A stretch of DNA of 11,498 nt from JBOGGN01 sp050744165 (GTDB lineage: Bacteria > Actinomycetota > Acidimicrobiia > Acidimicrobiales > Palsa-688), in assembly GCA_050744165.1 (NCBI GenBank), contig JBOGGN010000394.1, positions 1 to 11,498 on the forward strand. The letters run 5' to 3'. The translations under genes were made by a program, and so were the position numbers. Position 1 is the first letter of the stretch; each line of letters begins with the position of its first letter. A model generated the notes under the pieces. The model did no database searches. It saw only the letters and a program-made list of their open reading frames with translations, and had not been told where the DNA came from. Positions 5,686 through 11,498 of the stretch are shown one piece after another.

Positions 5686-7538
5686 GCCCGGACCCTCTCC
5701 TCATCGTCGGCGTCGGGCCGCTTGCCGTTGCCGTTGCCATGGCCGTTGGCCGATCCCACCTCGGCGCCCACGGGGCCGCCGGGCACGTCGGCGACCGGTA
5801 GCCCCGCCGCCACGGTCGCCTCGGCGGCACCGTCGGTGGTGCTGTCTTCCTCATCCTCGGCATGGACGTACTTGCCGCCCCGCAGGTACGACGCCAAGGC
5901 GGCGATCAGCAGCATCACGAACGATGCATCCAGGGTGATCCGCAGGCCCTTCATGAACGGACCAGAGATCAGGTTGGGGAAGAACCTCTTGCCGGTAATG
6001 ACGGCCCACTGGGCATTGGTGACATGGGCCACCGCTGCGCTCCCGAGCAGCTTCTGCATGGGGTTGTAGCCCAGGAAGGCGCTGAACAGGCTACCCACAG
6101 GCGGAATCTTGGCGACGACCGCGGCCTGGGCGGCGGGCACGCCGTTGGCGGTCAGTTGTGAGGACATGGTGTGGGGCAACGAGCCTGCCAGTCCGAGGAT
6201 CATCAGGGTAAAGAACGCCCCGATGGACAGCACCATCCCCGAGTTCATAAACGTGGCTCGCATGCCCGATCCGGCGCCGCGCTCGCGAGCCGGCAGGCTG
6301 TTCATGATGCCGGTGGTGTTGGGGGCGGCAAACAGGCCCATGCCTATGCCGTTCAGCAGCAGCAGGGCGGCGAACACCGGAAAGGAGAAGTTGGCCGGCA
6401 GGTAGGAGAGCAGGAGGAACGAGGCCGCCGCCACCACCATCCCGCCAGTGGAAAAGGGCCGGGCGCCGTATCGGTCCGACAGCCACCCCGATACCGGCCC
6501 CGCCACGAGGAATCCGGCGGTCAACGGCAGCATGTAGATGCCGGCCCACAGCGGCGTCTGCTCGAAGCTGTAGCCGTGCAGTGGCAGCCAGATGCCCTGC
6601 AGCCAGATGATCAGCATGAACTGCAAGCCGCCTCGTGCGATCGAGGACAAGAGGCTGGCCAGGTTGCCCATGGCGAAGGCCTTGATCTTGAACAGGTTCA
6701 GGTGGAACATCGGGTTGGGCACCTTGGTCTCGATCCACCCGAAGAGGAGCAACATGGCGACGCCGCCGAGCAGCTCCAGCAGCACCCATGGACCGGTCCA
6801 GCCCATGTTGTGGTGCCCGTGGGGTAGCAGGCCATAGGTCAGGCCGACAAGGATCATCACCAAGCCGATACCGAAGGTGACGTTGCCCCACCAGTCGAGC
6901 CTCGCCTTGGTCGTGGTGCCGGTCTCCCGCAGCTTGAGGTAGGCCCAGACGGTCCCGAAGGCCCCGATGGGCACGTTGATCCAGAACACGGCCCGCCAGT
7001 CGATGGCGGCCAGGAGACCGCCGGCGATGAGGCCGATGAAGGAGCCCGCGATGGCCGCCACCATGTTGATGCCCATGGCCATCCCCCGCTCCTTGACGGG
7101 GAAGGCGTCGGTCAGGATGGCGGTCGAGTTGGCCATCAGGAGGGCGCCACCGACGCCCTGGACCACCCGCCAGCCGATCAACCACATGGCGCCCCCGCCC
7201 CCCTTCATGGGGCACAACGACAGCGCCAAGGAGGCCCCGCTGAAGACCGCGAAGCCGGCGTTGTACATCTTGACCCGGCCGTAGATGTCACCGAGGCGCC
7301 CGAAGGTGACCACCAGCACTGCGGTCACCACCAGGTATCCCATCAGCATCCACAGCAGGTAGCTGATGTTGGCCGGCTGCAGGGGATCCAGGTTGATGCC
7401 CCGGAAAATGGCCGGCAACGAGATCAGTACGATCGAAGCGTCCAGCGCCGCCATGAAGATCCCGAGCGTTGTGTTGGACAGCGCCGTCCACTTATAGCGG
7501 TCGTTCACTGTCGTTGGCGCGGCGGTGTCAGCCGTCAT
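5682..7538 (-). CDS. DHA2-family (EmrB/QacA-type, 14-TM) MFS drug efflux transporter
   Basis: A proton-driven exporter of the inner membrane, most likely for hydrophobic drugs or endogenous metabolites; the substrate cannot be read from sequence. Seen in 618 aa: motif D1 LDASIVLISLPAI (32-44), motif A GRLGDIYGRVK (80-90), motif B RVVQGVGGALLMANSTAI (124-141), and the PVKERGMAMGIN loop. The antiporter motif C region (AGSFIGLIAGG, 164-174) lacks the usual Gly-Pro. A long loop between the last two helices (about 455-535) is typical of DHA2 members. The C-terminus is odd: about 60 hydrophilic residues (from about 555) with acidic, Gly/Asn and Lys/Arg patches and no family motif. The start ATG has GGAGG 4 nt upstream. 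The gene is translationally coupled to the MerR regulator downstream, so the pair is probably autoregulated. Confidence 0.93.
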   Translation of the reverse strand: MTADTAAPTTVNDRYKWTALSNTTLGIFMAALDASIVLISLPAIFRGINLDPLQPANISYLLWMLMGYLVVTAVLVVTFGRLGDIYGRVKMYNAGFAVFSGASLALSLCPMKGGGGAMWLIGWRVVQGVGGALLMANSTAILTDAFPVKERGMAMGINMVAAIAGSFIGLIAGGLLAAIDWRAVFWINVPIGAFGTVWAYLKLRETGTTTKARLDWWGNVTFGIGLVMILVGLTYGLLPHGHHNMGWTGPWVLLELLGGVAMLLLFGWIETKVPNPMFHLNLFKIKAFAMGNLASLLSSIARGGLQFMLIIWLQGIWLPLHGYSFEQTPLWAGIYMLPLTAGFLVAGPVSGWLSDRYGARPFSTGGMVVAAASFLLLSYLPANFSFPVFAALLLLNGIGMGLFAAPNTTGIMNSLPARERGAGSGMRATFMNSGMVLSIGAFFTLMILGLAGSLPHTMSSQLTANGVPAAQAAVVAKIPPVGSLFSAFLGYNPMQKLLGSAAVAHVTNAQWAVITGKRFFPNLISGPFMKGLRITLDASFVMLLIAALASYLRGGKYVHAEDEEDSTTDGAAEATVAAGLPVADVPGGPVGAEVGSANGHGNGNGKRPDADDEERVRA

Positions 7539-7569
7539 CTGTCCTCCGATCCCAAGCTTGCCCGACCAC

Positions 7570-7600
7570 TGTATCGCACGACCTTGACGTTAACGTCAAG
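7570..7600 (-). promoter_or_regulatory. Promoter with 18-bp perfect palindrome, probable MerR operator for the exporter operon
   Basis: CTTGACGTTAACGTCAAG (7583-7600) is a perfect palindrome 45 nt upstream of the exporter ATG. On the minus strand a TTGACG -35 lies inside it (7599-7594). After an 18-nt spacer comes GATACA (7575-7570) as a plausible -10. The palindrome therefore overlaps the -35 and the long spacer, a layout typical of MerR control. The half-site TTGACGTTAACG resembles sites I associate with LiuR-like MerR proteins (family knowledge, not verified here). Confidence 0.72.
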
Positions 7601-7706
7601 TTTCCGGGCGTCCCACCGTCACCTATCCGGTACCTTTGGCGAAATCCTCGGCCTGCGAGACGCTGTTCGGGCCCGTCCGGCTGAATGGGCCGTACCATCG
7701 CTGGGC

Positions 7707-8087
7707 TCAGGTCGTAGCGGTCGTGGCCGGGAGCACGACCACCGTGCCCGTCATCCCGCTGTGGATGGTGCAGTTGTACGGGAAGGTGCCGGGCGTTGCG
7801 AAGGTGTGGGTGAAGTAGCCGCTGTTCATGTCCGGGCTGCGCCAATCGCTCCCGGTCACGTTGTGCACGATGGATCCGTCGTCGAACTTCCAGGCGACGG
7901 TCTGGCCGGCGTGGATGGTCACTGTCTGCGGATTGAAGGCGATGTCCCGGATCACCACCGTCACGGCGGCAGCAGGCGGCGGCGAAGACGAGGCAGGGGA
8001 GCTGCTCCCGCACCCGATGAGCAAGGCCATCGCCAGCGCCGCGGCCAAAACTACGAGGACGGTGGCGCGCAACCGGCTCACGCCCAT
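7707..8087 (-). CDS. Cupredoxin (plastocyanin/azurin-like) copper-binding lipoprotein
   Basis: A type I blue-copper electron-transfer fold at the outer face of the membrane. In 126 aa: signal peptide with lipobox LIGC (23-26), so C26 is the lipidated residue; a Ser/Pro/Ala linker; and a single cupredoxin domain from about 42. Copper ligands visible: H75 (SIVHNV) and, in the C-terminal loop YNCTIHSGM, C106, H109 and M112, the classic H-C-H-M set. The sequence ends soon after the last strand with a Thr/Ala tail. The ATG overlaps the upstream HAD-like gene by 10 nt, so it is translated in the same operon. The redox partner is unknown. Confidence 0.9.
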   Translation of the reverse strand: MGVSRLRATVLVVLAAALAMALLIGCGSSSPASSSPPPAAAVTVVIRDIAFNPQTVTIHAGQTVAWKFDDGSIVHNVTGSDWRSPDMNSGYFTHTFATPGTFPYNCTIHSGMTGTVVVLPATTATT

Positions 8088-8788
8088 CGGTCAAGGACTT
8101 CCAGGAGTTCAGGGAGAGGGCCAATGACGGCGTCGGGGTCGACGTCGTAGCCCGGAACCATCGGGTTGGGTCGCAGGATGGCGCGCATGCCCGATTGCTG
8201 AGCCCCGTAGATGTCGTCATACGCCCGGTCGCCGACGAAGACCGCCGTGGCCGCCGACGACCCGACCGCCTCCAAGACGGCGCCAAAGGCGCTGGGGTGC
8301 GGCTTGCAATGAGTGAGTTCACTCGTATACACCCGGACGTCGATGTAGTCCGCCAGGCCGTCGCGATCGAGGAAATGCTCGTGGAAGTCCCGGGGCCAGT
8401 GCGTGTTGGAAAGCAGGCCGATCTTGAGCCCCCGGTCTTTCAGCGTCGCCAGAACGGCCTGGGCGTCGGGATCGTGGCGGATGTGGGGCGTCCAGGCGTC
8501 GAGGTGGCTTTGGCTCGCCTCCTCGATCACGGCCGCCGCCACGTCGAGGTGGAGGGCGTCGGACGCTCGGGCCAGTAGCTGAGCCAGGGTGAAGCTGCGC
8601 TGGTCGACTGCCAGCGCCGCCCACGCGTCAGCCTCGACCTCGACCAACAGGGCCCGGATCTCATCCTCACGAAGCGGGTCGCTGCCCGCCGCCAGGTGCT
8701 TTGCGGCGACGCGCCACATGTCGGCCATCTCAATGTCGACGAACACCGACAAGGTGCCGCCCCAGTCGAAAAGCACCGTGTCGATCAC
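8078..8788 (-). CDS. HAD-superfamily hydrolase
   Basis: A cytoplasmic HAD-IA-like phosphatase or dehalogenase of 236 aa; substrate unknown. Motif I is LFDWGGTL with nucleophile D8. The D+2 residue that normally acts as general acid/base is Gly10, a variant found in several HAD subgroups, so phosphatase activity is not assured. Motif II is LLSNTHW (S127), motif III CKPHPSAF (K162), motif IV VGDRAYDD (D187, D191, D192). An alpha-helical cap lies at about 18-100. GTG 8788 was chosen because it overlaps the upstream stop by 4 nt (GTGA) and starts the first Rossmann strand; longer in-frame starts run deep into the upstream gene. The stop lies inside the cupredoxin start. Confidence 0.9.
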   Translation of the reverse strand: MIDTVLFDWGGTLSVFVDIEMADMWRVAAKHLAAGSDPLREDEIRALLVEVEADAWAALAVDQRSFTLAQLLARASDALHLDVAAAVIEEASQSHLDAWTPHIRHDPDAQAVLATLKDRGLKIGLLSNTHWPRDFHEHFLDRDGLADYIDVRVYTSELTHCKPHPSAFGAVLEAVGSSAATAVFVGDRAYDDIYGAQQSGMRAILRPNPMVPGYDVDPDAVIGPLPELLEVLDRWA

Positions 8789-9723
8789 CGAGACGGGCCT
8801 GGTCCCTCCGAGGCCGGGGTCCGGTTGCGGGTTTCGAGCCACCGACGGAACCCGGCGGCGTTCGAATGCACCCCGTTCAACGTTTCCAGCCGCTCCCGGG
8901 CCGCCGGCTCGACCCCCGAAAGCTCCTGGCCGAAAGTCTGATGCAGGGCCTCGGCGATGTCCCGCCCTTGGGTCCACGCCGCCTCGGCAACCGCCGCCCA
9001 GCGGTTCAGGATGTCCTCCGCCTCCTCCAGCATGTCGAGGGGCTCGGGCAGGAGGCCGTAGTGGGCCAGGGCCACCCCCGCGGGCCGGCGGTCGCGGAAA
9101 CGGTGCAGCGAGTTGACCGCCAACGCCAGGTCGAAGTCGGGCGGCGGGGTGGCCGGCAGGAGGACGCCCGAGCTCGGGAGTCGCACTCCCACTGCGTCGC
9201 CCGCGAAAAGGATGCCACTCTCGGAGTCGTGCAGCGCCAGATGATGCTTGGCGTGGCCGGGCGAGTCGACGGTCACCAGCTCCCGGCCAGGGCCGATGGA
9301 AATGGTGTCGCCGTCTTCCAGGATCTTGATGCGCTCCGCGGGTGTCGGGTCGAGGCGGCCGTAGAGGCCGTCGAGCAACGAGCCGTACACCTGAGCGGCC
9401 GACGCCACCAGGCGCGTCGGGTCCACCAGGTGGCGAGCGCCCTTCGGGTGGACGTAGATGGTGGCCTCAGGGAACGCTCGGGCCACGTCACCGACGCCGC
9501 CGGCGTGGTCGAGGTGAATGTGGGTCAGGGCGACGCCCGCTAGGTCGCCGGCGGCCACCCCATGGGCCGCCAACGCCTCGAGCAGGGCCCCGACCGACGA
9601 CTGGCTGCCGGTCTCGACCAATACCGGCGCCGGGCCCTCGACCAGGTATCCGGCGGTGATCTCCTCCCAGCCGCCGAGCAGGGTGTCGATCTGCAGCACC
9701 CCCGACCCGATGTACCGGTCCAT
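8785..9723 (-). CDS. Metallo-beta-lactamase-fold hydrolase
   Basis: A cytoplasmic dinuclear metallohydrolase of 312 aa. Seen: HIHLDH (H68, H70, D72, H73), SPGHAKHH with H157, FAGDAVG with bridging D176, and a late H221 (LAHYG), a complete metal-ligand set of the glyoxalase II/MBL fold. The C-terminal about 80 residues form a helical extension (LPEPLDMLEEAEDILNRW...). Similar single-domain proteins hydrolyse thioesters, lactones or phosphodiesters; no closer assignment is possible. ATG 9723 begins the natural N-terminus (MDRYIGSGVLQIDTLLGG); 38 further in-frame codons upstream cross the divergent gene and look non-coding. No Shine-Dalgarno precedes it, but TAGGGT sits 9 nt upstream, compatible with a leaderless transcript. 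First gene of the unit with the HAD-like and cupredoxin genes. Confidence 0.92.
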   Translation of the reverse strand: MDRYIGSGVLQIDTLLGGWEEITAGYLVEGPAPVLVETGSQSSVGALLEALAAHGVAAGDLAGVALTHIHLDHAGGVGDVARAFPEATIYVHPKGARHLVDPTRLVASAAQVYGSLLDGLYGRLDPTPAERIKILEDGDTISIGPGRELVTVDSPGHAKHHLALHDSESGILFAGDAVGVRLPSSGVLLPATPPPDFDLALAVNSLHRFRDRRPAGVALAHYGLLPEPLDMLEEAEDILNRWAAVAEAAWTQGRDIAEALHQTFGQELSGVEPAARERLETLNGVHSNAAGFRRWLETRNRTPASEGPGPSR

Positions 9724-9769
9724 TGGCGCCGACCCTACCGTCCTGTCGCCCACCGTCCTATGACAGGGG

Positions 9770-9796
9770 GGCGGTATGGCATCGTGGCGGTATGGC
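9770..9796 (+). repeat. 11-bp direct repeat duplicating the start-codon context
   Basis: GGCGGTATGGC occurs at 9770-9780 and 9786-9796, offset 16. Each holds an ATG. The first (9776) opens a 13-codon frame (MASWRYGAPAPRL, stop 9815-9817) and is preceded by a G-run resembling a Shine-Dalgarno. The second (9792) starts the downstream protein in another frame. Confidence 0.7.
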
Positions 9797-10289
9797 GCCC
9801 CCGCCCCCCGCCTTTGATGCCCGACACGTCTCGCCACCCGACGCCGTCGTCACCCTGCGATCTCTCCGGCGGCGCTTCGCCGAAGCCTTCGAGCACGCCG
9901 AAGCCCCCGAGCAGGTGACCACCGCAGCGCCAAGCGGCATCTCGCCCCTCGACCGGGCGGCCCGGGTGGCTGGTGCCCTGCAGCAGATCGGCGACGCCCT
10001 CCGCCAGGTGTTCGTAGCCGATGATCCGACCGTGCAGCTTCCAACCGCCCCTGCCCGCGGGGCCACTGGCGGGGCAGTGGGAAATCCCAACACCGTCCTG
10101 GAACGCCTCGGCCAGCAGGCCCAAGAGGTGGCCGACATCATGTCGGGCGTGCACGGCGACGACTGGGCGAGGACGGGGCGGGACCAGGGGAGGTCCGTGT
10201 CGGCGTTGGACATCGCCCGTCTCGGCGTGGCCATTGCAATCGACGAGCTCAAAGCGGCCGAGTCCGACCTTGGCGTCGACCACGGGTAA
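9792..10289 (+). CDS. DinB/maleylpyruvate-isomerase-like helical protein (uncertain)
   Basis: A 165-aa, largely helical soluble protein. The C-terminal half (DDWARTGRDQGRSVSALDIARLGVAIAIDELKAAESDL) resembles the last helices of actinobacterial DinB-like/mycothiol-dependent maleylpyruvate isomerase domains (compare W-x-R-T-G...G-R-x-V-T-A-L-D). The usual metal-binding His of that helix is absent (VAIAIDEL), so a catalytic role is doubtful. The N-terminus is Pro-rich and then charged (LRSLRRRFAEAFEHAEAPEQ). ATG 9792 lacks a good Shine-Dalgarno and sits in a duplicated start context; in-frame upstream codons reach back into the divergent hydrolase start and are unlikely to be translated. Coding is supported by third-position G/C bias. 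The 3' end belongs to a 34-bp tandem repeat. Confidence 0.6.
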   Translation: MAPPPPAFDARHVSPPDAVVTLRSLRRRFAEAFEHAEAPEQVTTAAPSGISPLDRAARVAGALQQIGDALRQVFVADDPTVQLPTAPARGATGGAVGNPNTVLERLGQQAQEVADIMSGVHGDDWARTGRDQGRSVSALDIARLGVAIAIDELKAAESDLGVDHG

Positions 10290-10348
10290 CTCCGAGTCGG
10301 ACGTTCGCGGCGACCAGAGATAAGGCCGAGTCGGACTTTCGCGGCGAC
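10258..10348 (+). repeat. 34-bp tandem repeat, three copies, spanning a gene 3' end
   Basis: A 23-nt block beginning CCGAGTC and ending CGAC occurs at 10258-10280, 10292-10314 and 10326-10348, exactly 34 bp apart. The 11-nt spacers are also alike (CACGGGTAACT and CAGAGATAAGG). Copies 2 and 3 differ at one base in the 23-nt block; copy 1, inside the coding region, differs at about four. The stop codon TAA lies in the first spacer, and a second in-phase-looking TAA lies in the second spacer. Confidence 0.85.
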
Positions 10349-10466
10349 GGGAGCGACCCCTCCGCTTGCCTCCGGGCCGGCCGGGAGCGGACCGTCAGGT
10401 TTCGCGCCTTTCCCACCAGGGAATCTGCCCTAGCAACAGGCGAGACCTGGGAAAGAGGACGAAACC

Positions 10467-11423
10467 ATGAGAAAGGCGCAAGCAGTAGAGACCAGGCGGG
10501 ACCGGAGGGCACTGGCCAGGGACGCGGGAATGGGCTGGTTTTCAGCTCTGAGCGTCCTGGCCGGTGCACTTTGCGGCCTCGCAGCGTTCGAAGCCCTGGC
10601 AGCCATCGGTGGGGCCGCCGTGGTCGGCATCCATGGGTCGACCAACTTCGCCACGTGGGGTGCGACGACCTTCAGGATCGTGACCGTCGCCGTCATCTGT
10701 GTGGCCATGGCGCTGGGCTTCCTTTTCGGCGGCTACATCGGCGGCCGCATGTCCCGCCGCCGCGGCGCGACCCACGGGTTGCTGGCCGGCGTGCTCGGGG
10801 TGATCCTGGCACTGGCCGCAGGAGTCACGGTATGGGCGACCGGCGCCGAGCACGGATTGGTCGTCGCCGCCCGCCACCTCAATGTGGTCGCCACGTCGCA
10901 GGCGTGGCGCAACTATGGCCTCTTGGCCGCGGTGGTTGCGATCGGCACCATGGTGATCTTCGGCCTGATCGGCGGCGCCAGCGGCGAGCGGTGGCACGCC
11001 AAGTTGATGGCACGGGCGGTCGATCCGACCTTCGGGCCCGAAGCTCGGCGCCGTGAGGCGGCCCGCAAGGCGGCCATCGACGCCGAGACTGCCCGTATCG
11101 CGGCAGCGCAGGACGCCGGACGCCAGGCCGCCCTGCGCCGGGAGGCGGCGGCGTACTCCGCCAACGACGGTGCGGGCGACGAGACCAGGCCGCTCCGGCG
11201 ACCCGCGGCGGCTGAGACCGACCGCGAGGACGAGGCGGCGCCCGTTGAGGGCCGTCCCCGGGAGCGCGGCACCGAAGCGGTGCCCACGTCCGGCATAGCA
11301 GCGGTATCGCCAGGTCGAACGCGTAACGCGACGCTCGCTGCAGAACGGGGGACCGACGAGTCGGACGGCAACGGCACCGGCGAGTCCCACGGCTGGAGCC
11401 CTCGCCACCTGTTGCACCACTAG
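10467..11423 (+). CDS. Four-TM membrane protein with long charged cytoplasmic tail, unknown function
   Basis: A 318-aa integral membrane protein. A basic N-terminus (KAQAVETRRDRRALARD) precedes four predicted helices at about 23-53, 71-92, 103-125 and 149-171. The signature FGGYIGGRMSRRRGATHGLLAG between helices 2 and 3 occurs in small actinobacterial membrane proteins of unknown role (from memory, no named family). Residues about 172-318 are hydrophilic: an Ala/Arg/Glu-rich segment likely to form a coiled coil (190-230, RREAARKAAIDAETARIAAA), then a disordered charged tail. The positive-inside rule puts both ends in the cytoplasm. The ATG has AAAGAGGA with 8-nt spacing. The gene stands alone, preceded by a 177-bp spacer with tandem repeats, and ends at a terminator. 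Confidence 0.8.
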   Translation: MRKAQAVETRRDRRALARDAGMGWFSALSVLAGALCGLAAFEALAAIGGAAVVGIHGSTNFATWGATTFRIVTVAVICVAMALGFLFGGYIGGRMSRRRGATHGLLAGVLGVILALAAGVTVWATGAEHGLVVAARHLNVVATSQAWRNYGLLAAVVAIGTMVIFGLIGGASGERWHAKLMARAVDPTFGPEARRREAARKAAIDAETARIAAAQDAGRQAALRREAAAYSANDGAGDETRPLRRPAAAETDREDEAAPVEGRPRERGTEAVPTSGIAAVSPGRTRNATLAAERGTDESDGNGTGESHGWSPRHLLHH

Positions 11424-11446
11424 GCGACAAGCAACATCGCACCCCA

Positions 11447-11498
11447 AAGACGGGCCGACACCATGGGGTCGGCCCGATGGGGTCGGCCCGTCTTGACG
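11447..11498 (+). terminator. Terminator hairpin with two alternative 3' arms
   Basis: AAGACGGGCCGAC (11447-11459) pairs perfectly with GTCGGCCCGTCTT (11482-11494), a 13-bp stem. A 14-bp perfect tandem duplication ATGGGGTCGGCCCG (11463-11476, 11477-11490) supplies a second, nearer arm (GTCGGCCCG, 11468-11476) that can pair with the inner 9 bases of the 5' arm. It lies 23 bases after the stop of the membrane protein gene. The T-run is minimal (TCTT). Confidence 0.75.

Noticed and set aside
5072..5863. Minus-strand 263-codon frame over merR
   Set aside because: Arg/Pro/Gly-rich product in another frame of merR and the exporter tail; no motifs.
6091..7215. Long minus-strand frame in a second phase of the MFS gene
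   Set aside because: The MFS frame has 14 helices and family motifs; this one is His/Arg/Gly-rich noise.
8788..8977. 63-residue N-terminal extension of the HAD-like protein
   Set aside because: Would overlap the MBL gene by about 190 nt; the first HAD strand starts at GTG 8788, which overlaps the stop by 4 nt.
10258..10348. CRISPR-like array
   Set aside because: Only three copies, 11-nt similar spacers, first copy inside a gene, and no cas genes nearby.
10542..11447. Minus-strand 301-codon frame opposite the four-TM protein
   Set aside because: Antisense shadow; the plus-strand frame has membrane helices and a good ribosome-binding site.

Overview
The window is about 11.5 kb of uniformly GC-rich DNA with strong G/C preference at third codon positions. 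It carries an Lsr2-type nucleoid protein, a small bacterial SRP RNA next to dnaX, and a secreted protein with a Thr/Ser-rich stalk. Together these point to an actinobacterium, perhaps Acidimicrobiia or a relative; the class is inference from gene style, not from a database match. I see no insertion sequence, integrase, CRISPR array or recognisable defence locus. Most of the window is ordinary chromosome with several local oddities.

Left part (1-1620). The minus strand holds the first 416 codons of dnaX (gamma/tau clamp-loader subunit), which runs off the window edge. Just upstream of it is a gene for the signal recognition particle RNA (ffs). Divergent from these is tRNA-Ser(GGA).

Middle left (1650-3890). 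A secreted, C-terminally anchored protein with two tandem Ig-like domains converges on a minus-strand Lsr2-like DNA-binding protein whose N-terminus carries a CxxC...CxxH putative zinc site. Degenerate direct repeats of about 53 bp lie between them. Upstream of lsr2 is a stretch of about 650 bases with only a probable frameshifted gene remnant.

Centre (3980-5121). A DUF1003-type membrane protein, the tRNA adenosine deaminase TadA and tRNA-Ser(CGA) lie in a row on the plus strand and end in a strong 12-bp hairpin. TadA carries an unusual Gly/Glu repeat insertion. The two tRNA-Ser genes are direct repeats about 3.5 kb apart.

Right part, minus strand (5158-9723). Two overlapping-gene units lie head to tail. 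One is a 14-TM DHA2-type MFS exporter translationally coupled to a MerR regulator that has a duplicated N-terminal HTH segment. A perfect 18-bp palindrome in the exporter promoter is the likely operator. Upstream of it is a unit of metallo-beta-lactamase-fold hydrolase, HAD-like hydrolase and cupredoxin lipoprotein, with 4-nt and 10-nt overlaps.

Right end, plus strand (9792-11498). A small DinB/maleylpyruvate-isomerase-like helical protein diverges from the hydrolase unit. Its 3' end is part of a three-copy 34-bp tandem repeat. It is followed by a four-TM membrane protein with a long charged cytoplasmic tail and by a terminator with two alternative 3' arms.
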